Source: Thermoproteota archaeon
GTDB lineage: Archaea > Korarchaeota > JAOZGF01 > JAOZFZ01
Direction: 5' to 3'
DNA: 64,000 bases
Assembly (NCBI GenBank): GCA_027492035.1
Contig: JAOZFT010000004.1
Span: 1-64,000, forward strand
Shown: one piece after another, positions 45,352 to 55,306 of the stretch
Layout of the letters: each line of letters starts with the position of its first letter
How positions within the stretch are numbered: the stretch's first letter is position 1
Program-made: the position numbers and the translations under genes
The notes under the pieces: generated by a model
The model's input: the letters and a program-made list of their open reading frames with translations, nothing else
The model's database searches: none
Told to the model about the DNA's origin: nothing

Positions 45352-46680
45352 TTAAGCCATGAGATATTTCTCAATTTCCCAAGGAGTAACAGCCTCCCTG
45401 TATTCACTCCATTCCTTCATTTTCTCTTTAAAGAAAGTGTTGGACACGTGGCTTCCCAGTGCTTTCACAACTATTTTATCTTTTCGAAGTTCCTTTAAAG
45501 CCTCAAACAAGGATCCAGGGAGGGTTTCAATGCCTAACTTGTTTTTCTCGGTTTCATTAAGGTGGTAAAGATCTTTATCCAAAGGTTCGCCTGGGTCTAT
45601 TTTCTCTCTGATTCCGTGAAGCCCAGCTTCTAAAACAGCTGGGAATAAGAGGTAAGGGTTAGAAAGTGGATCCGGACATCTATACTCAAGCCGTGCATGT
45701 TTCTTCCTGCCTGGAAAATAATGAGGAACCCTCACTAAAGCGGATCTGTTTCTTCTACTCCAAGCAACGTAAATTGGAGCCTCATAACCAGGAACTAACC
45801 TTTTGTAGCTATTAACTGTCGGCGCAGCAATAGCTGAAAGAGCTTTTGCGTGTAAGAGTAAGCCCCCAATGAAGTATTTAGCTGTTTCGGAGAGGCTGCC
45901 ATATCCTCTCTCATCAAAAAAGAGGTTTTCGTTTTCCATGTTAAAAAGACTTAAATGTATGTGCATACCGTTTCCTGCCGCACCATGGAAAGGCTTAGGC
46001 ATAAAAGTGGCTATAAAACCATGCTGCCTAGCCACTTCCTTGGCTACAAGCTTATAGAGAATAATGTTGTCGGAAGTTGCCACAGGGTCAGAAAACCTGA
46101 AATTGATTTCATGCTGGCCGGAACCTACTTCATGATGATAAGCCTCGATTTTGAATCTTTCATTTTTAAGTAAGTGCGATGAAAACGACATTCTGAATTC
46201 TTCAGTTAAATTGCTTCCAGGGGACATGTCAAAATACATGCCATCATTAATTCTTTCGACAGGAACCACTTTGCTGGAAGAATCCCTTTTCAAAGTGTAA
46301 AACTCAACCTCTGCCCCTACAAAGAACTGAAACCCTAATTTATTGGCTTTTTCAAGAGATTTTTGGCAAACAAATCTAGGATCTCCCTCAAATCTCTTGT
46401 TCCCCGGCCTATAGATATCACACAGCAACGCAGCAGTCTTTTGCTGAGGCAGTAAAGTAAATGTTTCAGGATCTGGTTTCATCACCATATCGCTTTCATA
46501 TATTTCAACAAAACCCGGAATCGACGAGCCATCAAAACCTATACCTTCCTCTAGAATGTTTTTCAAAACTGAAAAGGGAACTGTTCTACCCCTTAAGTAA
46601 CCATTAACGTCTGCAAAAAGCAAATGCACAAACTTAATTCCCTTCTCTTCCCCCTTCTTCATCACATCATCAATGCCCAT
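45352..46680 (-). CDS. glnA: glutamine synthetase (type I)
   Basis: The protein has 442 residues. GFDGSSIPGF, AEVEFYT, GSGQHEINFRF, NGMHIHLSL, NSYKRLVPGYEAP and RVPHY are the metal and ATP sites of GSI. It makes glutamine from glutamate and ammonia. GGTGAG is 6 bases before the ATG, and a TATA-like element is at about 46725-46738. Divergent from the Lrp-type gene, which is likely its regulator. Confidence 0.95.
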   Translation of the reverse strand: MGIDDVMKKGEEKGIKFVHLLFADVNGYLRGRTVPFSVLKNILEEGIGFDGSSIPGFVEIYESDMVMKPDPETFTLLPQQKTAALLCDIYRPGNKRFEGDPRFVCQKSLEKANKLGFQFFVGAEVEFYTLKRDSSSKVVPVERINDGMYFDMSPGSNLTEEFRMSFSSHLLKNERFKIEAYHHEVGSGQHEINFRFSDPVATSDNIILYKLVAKEVARQHGFIATFMPKPFHGAAGNGMHIHLSLFNMENENLFFDERGYGSLSETAKYFIGGLLLHAKALSAIAAPTVNSYKRLVPGYEAPIYVAWSRRNRSALVRVPHYFPGRKKHARLEYRCPDPLSNPYLLFPAVLEAGLHGIREKIDPGEPLDKDLYHLNETEKNKLGIETLPGSLFEALKELRKDKIVVKALGSHVSNTFFKEKMKEWSEYREAVTPWEIEKYLMA

Positions 46681-46787
46681 AAGCTTCTCACCAAATGTGT
46701 AAAATGGTTTTTTTGTTGTAATAAAGAATATAAAATTTAAATGTTATGGTGTACATTTGTCCAAAAAAAATAAAAAGGTGGTGATGA

Positions 46788-47234
46788 ATGTTGATAGATG
46801 AATCAGATAAAAAAATTTTGAAACTTTTAAATGAGGATGCTAGACTTTCCTATAGGAAAATATCTCAAAAAACAGGTCTCTCCGTGGGAACAGTAATTTC
46901 AAGAATAAGGGAAATGGAGAAAAAGGGGATTATTAGAGGGTATGGCGCTGTTTTAGACCCTGAAAAAGTAGGTTACGACATCGCCGCCATTATTGAAATA
47001 ACTATAGCCAAAGGGAAACTTTTAGAGGTTGAGAAAAATATTGCTGGTAAAAAAAATGTTTACGGCGTTTACGATGTGACAGGAGACACAGATGCAATAG
47101 TGATTGCGAGATTTAAAACAAGAGGAGAGTTAAGCAAATTCGTTAAGTCCTTGTTAAGCATGGAGTATGTTGAAAGAACAATAACTCATGTAGTACTTTC
47201 AATTGTTAAAGAAGATTTTAGAGTGTTAATTTAA
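46788..47234 (+). CDS. Lrp/AsnC-family transcription regulator
   Basis: The protein has 148 residues. The N-terminal helix-turn-helix is DEDARLSYRKISQKTGLSVGTVISRI-like (residues 3-50) and the C-terminal RAM domain contains GVYDVTGDTDAIVIARF, which binds small ligands and forms octamers. Divergent from glnA with 107 bases between, so control of glnA and of itself is the natural inference. AGGTGGTG stands just before the ATG. Confidence 0.9.
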   Translation: MLIDESDKKILKLLNEDARLSYRKISQKTGLSVGTVISRIREMEKKGIIRGYGAVLDPEKVGYDIAAIIEITIAKGKLLEVEKNIAGKKNVYGVYDVTGDTDAIVIARFKTRGELSKFVKSLLSMEYVERTITHVVLSIVKEDFRVLI

Positions 47235-47326
47235 GGGAAGGAAACAAAAATGTATTTTTTTTAGGTTTTTTAAAGTAGTTGCCAAAAAAAAGAAATACCG
47301 TTTATAGGAAGAAAAAAGGGAGGGTG

Positions 47327-48526
47327 TTAGAGCTTAGGTAAATCCTTCACCATTTCTTCAAAACTTTTCTTTTGTGACGTTCGACTGTAAACAGTGGGGT
47401 TTCCAAAAAAGGGAGGTAGCATTTGTTCACTTTGCCTTGGCAACGGTGCCCCTTGCTGGAAAAAGACGTTAGAAGATGATTCATCTTCAACTGATTCAAC
47501 TTCAGTTAGTGGAGTTAAGATAGATTCAGACTTAACTCCAGTTAAAATAAGTATTACTTCTACTTCATCTCCCTTGCTTTCGTCAAGCTGTACACCCCAT
47601 CTTAAATATGCTCCTGGCAGGATTTGGTTAGCTATTGTTTCAGCGGCACCTTTAACTTCATTCAGTGTTACCTTCCTTCCTGCTATTATGTAAATTAAGG
47701 CTGCATTTGCCTCAGTTATATCTACATCCAGGAGAGGATTTCTCAATGCATTTTCTACAGCTTCCTCTATCCTGTTTTCACCCTTACCTACCCCATGACC
47801 TATTAAAGCAACTTTTCCCCACTTAAGCACAGTTTTTATGTCTGCAAAATCAACATTTACTAGCCCTTTCTGGAAAGCGGCCTCTGACACGGCTTTTATC
47901 ATTTTTCCTAGGAGTTCACTTGCTACACCGAAGGCCGCTTCAATTGTTTCTGCACCTGCAACTTCTGACAGTTTCTCGTTATCTATTACAATAACTGTGT
48001 CAGCATATTTTCTTAATTCCCTTATCCCGTATTTTGCAACTTGTATTCTTGGCCCTTCTAATTTGAAAGGAAAAGTAACAACTGCAACCACTATCGCCCC
48101 TTTTTGTTTAGCTACTCTCGCAACTACAGGTGCCGCACCTGTACCTGTCCCCCCACCCATTCCTGCAGCTATGAAAACTAGGCCGTATTTACATTCCTCA
48201 AGTAAACTGTCTATTTTGTTAAGGGATCTTTCAGCCGCCATTTTTCCAATGGAGGGGTTCCCTCCAGCTCCTGTTCCATCTGTTAATTCACGCCCTATCA
48301 ACACTTTGTAGTCAGCGAGGCATTTGTCTAAGTGGTCCTTGTCTGTGTTTATTATTGCCAAGGTTACATTTTTTACATTTAGTGTTTTTAGGTAGGTTAT
48401 GGTGTTCCCTCCAGCCCCACCAACTCCTATAGCAAATATTTTTCGTGCTGTTTTGGTTTCTCCAGGATAGGGAGCCTGGTAAGCGTTGAAAGTTCCTGTT
48501 TCAAAGGGAGCAAGACCATCAAACAT
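47327..48526 (-). CDS. ftsZ: cell-division protein FtsZ
   Basis: The protein has 399 residues. GVGGAGGNT, NTDKDHL and the tubulin signature GGGTGTG at 124-130 bind GTP, and the T7 loop NVDFADIKTVL is intact. Length and the C-terminal tail with KSFEEMVKDLPKL are as in FtsZ1/2 of archaea. It polymerises into the division ring at midcell. AAGGTGA lies 9 bases before the ATG. Two palindromes lie about 90-120 bases upstream. Confidence 0.95.
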   Translation of the reverse strand: MFDGLAPFETGTFNAYQAPYPGETKTARKIFAIGVGGAGGNTITYLKTLNVKNVTLAIINTDKDHLDKCLADYKVLIGRELTDGTGAGGNPSIGKMAAERSLNKIDSLLEECKYGLVFIAAGMGGGTGTGAAPVVARVAKQKGAIVVAVVTFPFKLEGPRIQVAKYGIRELRKYADTVIVIDNEKLSEVAGAETIEAAFGVASELLGKMIKAVSEAAFQKGLVNVDFADIKTVLKWGKVALIGHGVGKGENRIEEAVENALRNPLLDVDITEANAALIYIIAGRKVTLNEVKGAAETIANQILPGAYLRWGVQLDESKGDEVEVILILTGVKSESILTPLTEVESVEDESSSNVFFQQGAPLPRQSEQMLPPFFGNPTVYSRTSQKKSFEEMVKDLPKL

Positions 48527-48871
48527 TTCTTTTATTCACCTTTCTTTTAGTATTTTTTAATTGAAGTAATTGTAAGAGAAGGGGGAGAGAGTAAATAAAA
48601 TTTAAATTATTACATTTGTAATAATTTTGTTTTACACGTGTAAAAATTTTATTTTTTTGGAAAGGAAAGAAATACTTTTCTTTAACTTCATATTCTTAAG
48701 TAAAGTTATTTTAGGGTTTTTTGTTTTCTTGTTCATGGCTGATGATGTAAAGTGTCCTTTAAACATTCTTTTTAAATGGGTTCTTACGTAAGTTTCCATT
48801 AGTTAAACAATATTTAATTTTTCTATGTTTTTGGGAGAGGAATGTTCCAGAGGAAAAGAAGGTGAGGAAAA
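48527..48871. promoter_or_regulatory. ftsZ-mobB divergent control region
   Basis: This 345-base stretch holds no gene. It contains a minus-strand TATA-like element for ftsZ at about 48588-48606 and the two palindromes at 48610-48621 and 48632-48643. Near 48785 is another small palindrome, TTACGTAA, closer to mobB. The rest is AT-rich. Confidence 0.45.
48605..48645. promoter_or_regulatory. paired palindromes TTACA-NN-TGTAA upstream of ftsZ
   Basis: The first site is TTACATTTGTAA (48610-48621) with longer perfect arms of 11 bases around centre TT. The second is TTTTACACGTGTAAAA (48630-48645), a perfect 16-base palindrome. Both have the core TTACA-NN-TGTAA. Their centres are 22 bases apart, two helical turns, and they sit just upstream of the ftsZ TATA-like element. 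Confidence 0.55.
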
Positions 48872-49612
48872 TTGAAAGTTTTTGCAGTTTATGGTTTCAA
48901 AGGATCAGGTAAAACAACGGTGGTAAGTAAAGTAATAAGAGAGCTTGGTAAGAGAGGGTATAGGGTTTGTGCGTTCAAAAACACCCATATTTCAGGTTTT
49001 TCCATTGATGAAAGGAATAAAGATACTTGGGTTTTTAGTAGGCATGGAGCAGTGGCTGTGGGAATAAGGGCAGATAGTGAAACATCATTCATTTTTAAAA
49101 AAAAGTTTTCATTGAACGAAATCATCAGTTTCTTGGATTGTGATTACTTAGTACTTGAAGGATTTAGGGATGAAATTGTTCCAAAGATACTTTGTGCAAA
49201 GGACGTTGAGGAGTTGACCAAAAGTTTTCATGAACTTGTTTTTGCAGTTTCAGGTGTAGTGTCTAATACTATAGAAAATTATAAGGGAGTGCCTGTAATC
49301 AATGCTTTGAAGGAAACAGACAGGTTAGTTGATTTAATAGAGAAGAAAGTTTTTCCTAAAATTCCTGAACTGAATTGTGGGAAATGCGGTTTTGGAAACT
49401 GCAGAAATTTTGCGGTGGCTGTGTTGAAGGGTGAAACTCCATTTAAGAAATGTGTTGCTTCATCTTCAAATGTTAGGATTAAGATTAATGGTAGAGATAT
49501 TCCTCTCTCACCGTTTCCAGAGAGGGTGGTGAGGAACGTTATTTTAGGGGTTGTGTCTTCCTTGAAAGGGTACAGGGAAAGGGGAAAGGTGGAAATCAAG
49601 TTGGAGAATTAA
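48872..49612 (+). CDS. mobB: MobB with a C-terminal [4Fe-4S] domain
   Basis: The protein has 246 residues. GFKGSGKTT (8-16) is the P-loop and FKNTHISGFSID and LVLEGFRDE are MobB motifs; it helps attach guanosine nucleotide to molybdopterin. Residues 165-200 add a Cys-rich domain with Cys169, Cys172, Cys177 and Cys194, in the CxxCxxxxC arrangement of a [4Fe-4S] site. The TTG start follows GAAGGTGAGG closely. Confidence 0.83.
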   Translation: MKVFAVYGFKGSGKTTVVSKVIRELGKRGYRVCAFKNTHISGFSIDERNKDTWVFSRHGAVAVGIRADSETSFIFKKKFSLNEIISFLDCDYLVLEGFRDEIVPKILCAKDVEELTKSFHELVFAVSGVVSNTIENYKGVPVINALKETDRLVDLIEKKVFPKIPELNCGKCGFGNCRNFAVAVLKGETPFKKCVASSSNVRIKINGRDIPLSPFPERVVRNVILGVVSSLKGYRERGKVEIKLEN

Positions 49613-49629
49613 GAGGGGATTAAAAGTTT

Positions 49630-51738
49630 TTATATTGCGCAGGTTTCACAGTAGTAATCAAGTTCTGAAAGGACGCGGGAGTTCTCCATTTTTTCTAAGG
49701 GGAAGGAAGTTATTACTTGCAGTTTCCTTGAACCATGCCTATAAACAGTTATTCCCTTAGCTCCAAGTTTGTACGCTAACCAGTAAATTTTCTCTACGTC
49801 ATTAGGTGTAGCGTAATGTGGAAGATTTATCGTTTTTGAAACAGAGTTATCTACATATTTTTGGAAAGCTGCCTGTATTTTTACATGCTGTTCTGGAGGT
49901 ATGTCAAATGTCGTCACGAAAAGTTTTCTCACCCTTTTGGGGATTTCCTCCACGTCCTGTATTGAAAGTTTGTTAGCTATTTTCTTGATTAATTCTTCAG
50001 AGTAAAAACCCTCCTTAACAGCTATTGCTTCGAACAATGGATTAATTTCAAGTAGATTTCTACCTAAACTTTCAGCTAAATTCCTCATAAAACAAATAGA
50101 GAACAAAGGTTCTATGCCTGAGGAACAGTTTGCGATTATACTTATTGTTCCTGTTGGCGCTACTGAAGTAACTGTTGCATTCCTGAGGGCTTTGTATCCC
50201 TTTTTATCCCATATGCTTCCCTTGAAATTAGGAAAGCTTCCTTTTTCAAGACCTAACTCAACAGATTTCTTCCTTGCTTCTTCAGAAATAAACTTCATAA
50301 CTTTTTCAGCTATTTTAACAGCTTCCTCTGAAGCGTAGGATATGCCCAGTTTAATAAGCATATCAGCGAAACCCATCACTCCCAGACCTATTTTTCTATT
50401 AGCTTTTGTAGCTCTTTCTATTTGCGGAATAGGGTACTTATTAGCATCAATTACGTTATCCAAAAATTGGACAGCTAACCTAACTGTCTCCCTCAGTTTC
50501 TCCCAATTTATTTGGTTATCCTCCACCATGAGGGACAGATTTATTGAACCTAAGTTGCAGGATTCATAAGGAAGAAGGGGTACTTCACCGCAAGGATTTG
50601 TGCTTTCAATAACGCCTACGTGAGGAGTTGGATTGTACTGGTTTATTCTGTCAATAAATATTAGGCCTGGTTCACCGTTTTTCCAAGCCATTGTAACTAT
50701 CAAGTTCCAAATTGCAAGGGCCTTCAATTTCTTGACAGGTTTATTTGTCCTGGGGTTTATTAATTCAAAGTCCTTACCTTTCTCCACTGCAGACATGAAT
50801 TCATCTGTTACAGCTACAGAAAGATTGAAATTGCTTAAAACCCCCTCTTTTTCTTTAGCAACTATAAAATCGAGAATATCAGGATGGTCAACCCTAAGTA
50901 TTCCCATGTTAGCCCCTCTCCTTTTCCCTCCCTGCTTTATAACATCTGTAGCTACATCAAAAACTCTCATGAAAGAAACAGGACCAGATGCTACACCTCC
51001 GGTTGACCTGACCACGTCTCCCTTAGGCCTAAGCTTTGAGAAAGAAAATCCTGTTCCTCCACCTGATTTTTGGACAAGAGCCATGTATTTCACGGCGTTA
51101 AAAATACTTTCCATGTCATCTTCTACAGGAATTACAAAACAAGCTGATAACTGCCCTAAATCTGTTCCAGCATTCATCAGGGTTGGAGAGTTAGGAAGAA
51201 ACTCAAGTTTAGTCATCATCTTATAAAATTTCTCTTCTAACTTCTTGATTTCTTTCTCATTCTTTTTATACTTCCTTTCAACCTCAGCTATCGTCTTCGC
51301 AACTCTACGGAAAAGTTGAGCTGTAGTTTCAATTACTCTACCGTTTTCATCTTTTCTCAAATATCTTCTTTCAAGGACAAGTATTGAGTTAAGTGGAAGC
51401 TTCAATTCGTCAGTGATCCCTAATGAAGCTTTAACCCTCCTTATTTCAGCCCTTTTCTGCCTGTAAAGGATGTAAGCCTTAGCCGTTTTGTAATGCTTAT
51501 TTTCAACAAGAACTTTCTCCACTAGATCTTGAACCTGTTCAACACTAGGTATTTCGCCTGGTTTCAACTTTTTCTTAAGCAATTCTACAACTTGGCCAGC
51601 TAATTCTTCCGCCTTCTTTCTATCTTTCCCACCTACAGCCTTAGCAGCTTTCCATATTGCCTCAGTTATTTTTTCTTTGCGAAAAGGAACTTTCCTTCCA
51701 TCTCTTTTAATTATTTCTTTTATTTCCCCGCTTTCCAA
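49630..51738 (-). CDS. nrdJ: B12-dependent ribonucleotide reductase (class II)
   Basis: The protein has 702 residues. Residues 1-95 are an ATP-cone ([21 protein letters not shown]). The catalytic barrel has [20 protein letters not shown] with the active-site cysteines, [15 protein letters not shown], and [12 protein letters not shown]. The last residues, YYCETCAI, carry the redox pair at Cys697 and Cys700. It reduces ribonucleotides to deoxyribonucleotides using adenosylcobalamin. The TTG start has AGGTGG five bases upstream. Confidence 0.9.
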   Translation of the reverse strand: MESGEIKEIIKRDGRKVPFRKEKITEAIWKAAKAVGGKDRKKAEELAGQVVELLKKKLKPGEIPSVEQVQDLVEKVLVENKHYKTAKAYILYRQKRAEIRRVKASLGITDELKLPLNSILVLERRYLRKDENGRVIETTAQLFRRVAKTIAEVERKYKKNEKEIKKLEEKFYKMMTKLEFLPNSPTLMNAGTDLGQLSACFVIPVEDDMESIFNAVKYMALVQKSGGGTGFSFSKLRPKGDVVRSTGGVASGPVSFMRVFDVATDVIKQGGKRRGANMGILRVDHPDILDFIVAKEKEGVLSNFNLSVAVTDEFMSAVEKGKDFELINPRTNKPVKKLKALAIWNLIVTMAWKNGEPGLIFIDRINQYNPTPHVGVIESTNPCGEVPLLPYESCNLGSINLSLMVEDNQINWEKLRETVRLAVQFLDNVIDANKYPIPQIERATKANRKIGLGVMGFADMLIKLGISYASEEAVKIAEKVMKFISEEARKKSVELGLEKGSFPNFKGSIWDKKGYKALRNATVTSVAPTGTISIIANCSSGIEPLFSICFMRNLAESLGRNLLEINPLFEAIAVKEGFYSEELIKKIANKLSIQDVEEIPKRVRKLFVTTFDIPPEQHVKIQAAFQKYVDNSVSKTINLPHYATPNDVEKIYWLAYKLGAKGITVYRHGSRKLQVITSFPLEKMENSRVLSELDYYCETCAI

Positions 51739-52062
51739 TTAAGCCACCTAGAAAACAAAGATTTCAAAGATGAAAATTTTTTTAAGGGGGAAGCTGCCGA
51801 GAAAGGAACATGATTCAAATACACAACTACTTTACTTACGTGAATAATAAAGGCACCCAAGAAAAAGGGGGTATACCTAAGAATTTTAAAACTTTTCTGA
51901 TTTGAAAAAAATTTACCTGTTACAAGTAAAGATAAACGAAAAGAAAAACTCGAAGGAGGAGAAAAATAAAAATTAATTAGTGAAACACAAATAAGAAACG
52001 TTGCAAGTTTTTGAAAAACAGAAATTTCTTCAGGAAAAAAGGAAAAAGGAGAGAGGTTCCAT
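51739..52062. other. divergent spacer nrdJ-DedA
   Basis: A 324-base AT-rich spacer between divergent genes. On the minus strand it has a TATA-like TTAAAAAAATTTT near 51778-51790 for nrdJ. I looked for the GCCACTG-type core of a cobalamin riboswitch and did not find a convincing one. Nothing else stands out. Confidence 0.4.
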
Positions 52063-52794
52063 TTGAAAGAAAAACTCTCAGAAAAAATGCCAGAAATTTG
52101 CTTAACAATTACTTCGATAATGATTGCTATTGTGTTTGCAATAATTTACATTGTTAAATGTTCGCAGCCTATTAAACTAGACTTCACGGGTTTTATTGAA
52201 AACATAGGAAACAAGATTATTGATTTAATAGAGGTAACAGGTTATCCAGGAATCCTTTTTCTCATGGTTCTGGAAAGCGCCTTAATGCCAATACCCAGTG
52301 AAATAGTTATGCCCTTTTCAGGTTACTTAGTTCTACAGGGGAAACTAAACTTTACAGGAGTAGTTTTAGCCGGTTCGATTGGAAATTTAATAGGATCCCT
52401 TTTATCCTACTTGATAGGGTTAAAGTATGGAAGAAACTTCCTTGTAAAATACGGAAAATTCCTTTTGATAAAGAAGGAACATTTAGAGCTTGCAGAGAAA
52501 TGGTTTAAGAAATACGGAGACAGAACTGTTTTATTCAGCCGGCTACTGCCAGTAATAAGAACTGTTATTTCATTACCAGCTGGAATAGGAAAGATGGAGG
52601 GGGGTAGATTTACTTTATATACAATAGTTGGAGTGGTACCCTGGTGCTGCTTCCTAACCTATGCAGGAATTTTGTTAGGGAAAAATTGGACATGGATAGA
52701 GAAAATTTTACATAACGCCTCTATAACGATTACACTCCTCCTAATAGCTGCTTTAATAGTTTACTTTTTAAAGAAAAACATAATGCAAGGCTAA
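52063..52794 (+). CDS. DedA-family (VTT domain) membrane protein
   Basis: The protein has 243 residues with about six membrane segments. MVLESALMPIPSEIVMPFSGYLV and FSRLLPVIRTVISLPAGIGKMEGGRFTLY are the signature regions of DedA/VTT proteins, with LLPVIRT holding the essential Arg. They handle lipid flipping or membrane homeostasis. The TTG start has GAGAGG six bases upstream. It stands alone. Confidence 0.87.
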   Translation: MKEKLSEKMPEICLTITSIMIAIVFAIIYIVKCSQPIKLDFTGFIENIGNKIIDLIEVTGYPGILFLMVLESALMPIPSEIVMPFSGYLVLQGKLNFTGVVLAGSIGNLIGSLLSYLIGLKYGRNFLVKYGKFLLIKKEHLELAEKWFKKYGDRTVLFSRLLPVIRTVISLPAGIGKMEGGRFTLYTIVGVVPWCCFLTYAGILLGKNWTWIEKILHNASITITLLLIAALIVYFLKKNIMQG

Positions 52795-53003
52795 TTTACT
52801 TGTGTAGTTCCTTTCTTAATATTTAACTCCAGAAAAAGTGGAGATAAAGTTAAGGAAAAACAGAAAATAATAAGTTCCCTTTAACAACAGTATTATTTAT
52901 AGTTTTGCCCTTTTTTATTACTTCTTGAAAAGGAACCTAAATTTCTTCTCAGCTAAATTTTTCTCACAAGTTTCAGAAAATTCCATTCAATTTTAAACTG
53001 GAA

Positions 53004-54167
53004 GTGTTGAAGATGGGGGAAGTCCTAGTTGGAACATCGGGTTGGAGTTACGTTGAGTGGGTAGGACCCTTTTACAAAGAAGAAAAGGGAATGTTAAAGT
53101 TTTACTCCTCAATTTTTTCTTCTACAGAGGTTAATTCAACTTTCTACGCCTTGCCCCCCAAATGGATGGCTTTCAACTGGATAAAAAACACCAGTGAAGG
53201 ATTTCTTTTTTCTTTAAAGATTCCTAGACAGATTACTCACAAGTTGAAACTTGAAAACGCCGAAAAAAGCTTAAACGAATTTCTGTCTTTAATTGATCCT
53301 TTAGCTAAAAAAGGTAGACTCGGAGCCTTTCTTATTCAGTTACCCCCCAAACAAGAGCGTGACACAGAGAAATTGGAATCCTTCCTTTCAATTCTACCAG
53401 AGAAGTTCAGTTTTGCTGTTGAGTTCAGACATTTAAGTTGGCTTGAGGAGGAGGTTTTTAAGATTTTAGAGAAATATAACGTGTCTTATACAGTTGTCGA
53501 TGAACCCCTTCTTCCCCCTTTAGTGAAAGTCACTAGCGATTTTAGTTACGTAAGGTTTCATGGGAGAGGCAGGAAATATTGGTATAATTACCTTTACTTA
53601 GAGAAAGAATTGAAGGAGTGGGTTCCTAGAATTGAAGATTTGAAAAATCAGGTTAAGAGGATTTATGTTTATTTTAATAACCATTTCAAGGGTTATGCTC
53701 CGAAGAACGCTTTAGAACTTTTGAACATGCTTGGAACCCCCTCAAATAAAGAAATGAGGGATGTAAAGAATAGACTTGATAAATGGTTTGAAACAGGAGA
53801 AGTAGTTATTAGGCCTATACTTACAAAATTGCCTTCGAAAGGAAAGATTGGATTAAAGGAATTATTGGAGGTTTTCACGGATAGAAGAAGGTTAGAGAGA
53901 GCAAGGAAAATAGAATGTGGGGAAGTGAGGTTTTTAAAAGCAGATGAAAATTTAATCGAGGGAAAAGTTAAGGATTACACCGTAATAATTGACTTAAAGA
54001 ATAAAGTTTTAAGTCATGATTGCGCCGATTGGGGCAAAGTATGTTTAAAAAAGCTTTTTTGTAAACATGTGGCAGCTTTTTTCTTAAACATGAAGACGAA
54101 AAAATCTAAACAAACACTTATGAAAATTTATGAGGAAAGGGGTGACTGGAAGTTTAAGCCTTTATGA
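53004..54167 (+). CDS. DUF72 protein fused to a SWIM zinc finger
   Basis: The protein has up to 387 residues. Residues 5-250 form a DUF72 TIM-barrel: GTSGWSYVEWVGPFY, EVNSTFYALP, FLIQLPPK, VEFRHLSW and YVYFNNHFKGYAP. Residues 265-387 add a segment with HDCADWGK and FCKHVAAFFL, a CxnCKH-type SWIM zinc finger. SWIM domains bind DNA or protein; DUF72 is thought to act on small molecules or sulfur but is not settled. Start is GTG at 53004, TTG at 53007 or ATG at 53013. Confidence 0.75.
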   Translation: MLKMGEVLVGTSGWSYVEWVGPFYKEEKGMLKFYSSIFSSTEVNSTFYALPPKWMAFNWIKNTSEGFLFSLKIPRQITHKLKLENAEKSLNEFLSLIDPLAKKGRLGAFLIQLPPKQERDTEKLESFLSILPEKFSFAVEFRHLSWLEEEVFKILEKYNVSYTVVDEPLLPPLVKVTSDFSYVRFHGRGRKYWYNYLYLEKELKEWVPRIEDLKNQVKRIYVYFNNHFKGYAPKNALELLNMLGTPSNKEMRDVKNRLDKWFETGEVVIRPILTKLPSKGKIGLKELLEVFTDRRRLERARKIECGEVRFLKADENLIEGKVKDYTVIIDLKNKVLSHDCADWGKVCLKKLFCKHVAAFFLNMKTKKSKQTLMKIYEERGDWKFKPL

Positions 54168-54176
54168 TTCAGTTAC

Positions 54177-54467
54177 TTAAAAATTTTTTAATTCTTTATT
54201 TAGCAGTTCAGCCATTATATGGCTTGTTACCTCAACATACACCTGCGATACCCCCTCTATTTTGGAAATCCTTTCTTTAATTTCTTTACCTATCATTAAA
54301 GCAAAAGCAGGTGGACAAAAAGGTGAAGTTAAGTGAAACTTTACTTTAATAGTACTATTTCTAATTTTTACTTCATCCACTAATTTCAACTCTGTAATAG
54401 GTACACCTATTTCAGGATCTAAAACTTTACTTAATTCTTGAAGGATCTGGTTTTCAGTAACCGTCAT
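54177..54467 (-). CDS. MIP18-family (DUF59) Fe-S assembly protein
   Basis: The protein has 96 residues. LDPEIGVPITELKLVDEV and TSPFCPPAFALMIGKEI are the DUF59 family motifs, with the conserved Cys in PFCPPA. It helps iron-sulfur cluster assembly or transfer. GAGGTG is 8 bases before the ATG. The 3' end is 10 bases from the DUF72 gene stop. Confidence 0.85.
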   Translation of the reverse strand: MTVTENQILQELSKVLDPEIGVPITELKLVDEVKIRNSTIKVKFHLTSPFCPPAFALMIGKEIKERISKIEGVSQVYVEVTSHIMAELLNKELKNF

Positions 54468-54570
54468 AATTATTTCACCTCTTTAGGCTTCTTCTTCCCC
54501 TCTAACCAAAAAAATGAAACTCAATATTTAAAAAAAGTGAATATTCCTTTTCACAAAGGAGGTAGGGATT

Positions 54571-55134
54571 ATGGAAAGCTTGATTGAAGAGATTTTGCAG
54601 TGGGGCAAAATTATTTATGAAAGAGGGCTTGTTTCGGGAAGGAACGGAAGCATCAGTGCAAGAGTTGGAGATTTCATGTACATCACAAAAAGAGATACAC
54701 CCCTCTTTATGCTCAAACAGGAAGATATAATGACTTTTCTGATTTCGAAAGATGAAAAAAACTCTGATTCTGGAATTGACGTCATTGTTCATAGGGAAAT
54801 TTATAGAAACTCTAAATTTAATGCCATCATTAAAGTTTACCCCTTGTATTGCATGGTTTATTCAACTGTTTTTAACCAGCTTGAAACTACTGGTTTACCC
54901 TACAAACTTACTAAAAACTTGGGAGTAGTGCCTGTTTTAAAGTTTGAAAACATTCAAAAACTGGTTCATGAAGTAGTGAGGAGTTTAGGGAGGAGTAAAT
55001 TGCTGATGATTCATTCGTATGGAGTGTTGAGCACAGGTTTTGATTTAAGGGAGTGTTTTAATCAAGTTGAAGAGCTTGAGTCCTTTCTTAAGTTTAAGTT
55101 TATGTTAAAACTTGGACAAGGTCTTCAAAAATAA
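54571..55134 (+). CDS. degenerate class II aldolase/adducin-like protein
   Basis: The protein has 187 residues. RGLVSGRNGSISARVGDFMYITK and VHREIYRNSKFNAIIKVYPLYCMVYS follow the class II aldolase/adducin layout, but the usual HTHP pair is Lys88-Val-Tyr90 and the later HG is Tyr-Gly in HSYGVLSTG, so zinc ligands are lost. It is probably not an aldolase. The ATG is seven bases after GGAGGT, so it is expressed. Confidence 0.6.
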   Translation: MESLIEEILQWGKIIYERGLVSGRNGSISARVGDFMYITKRDTPLFMLKQEDIMTFLISKDEKNSDSGIDVIVHREIYRNSKFNAIIKVYPLYCMVYSTVFNQLETTGLPYKLTKNLGVVPVLKFENIQKLVHEVVRSLGRSKLLMIHSYGVLSTGFDLRECFNQVEELESFLKFKFMLKLGQGLQK

Positions 55135-55242
55135 AGCAGTTTAGATTTTCAGAGGATGAAAGGCCCCTTTTAGTTGATTAGCTATTTTATTTTTTCTTTT
55201 TGACGAAAACTCCTTTTTTGAACAGTTTCCAAAACAAAAAAC

Positions 55243-55250
55243 TTTATATA
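55243..55250 (+). promoter_or_regulatory. TATA box for the exported-protein gene
   Basis: TTTATATA in the context ACTTTATATACGG is an excellent archaeal TATA box. Transcription should begin about 25 bases downstream, near 55275, giving a leader of roughly 30 bases before the ATG at 55307. Confidence 0.6.
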
Positions 55251-55306
55251 CGGACTCTTCCTTTTGAGAAAAGCAAGTTTTCCTTTTTCTAAGGTGAACT
55301 GTTAAA

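Noticed and set aside
46741..46772. Lrp operator between glnA and the Lrp-type gene
   Set aside because: TGG...CCA flanks exist, but the inner symmetry is too poor to call.
51739..52062. Cobalamin riboswitch before nrdJ
   Set aside because: Only a GCCACC-like string is present, without the rest of the conserved core or pairing.
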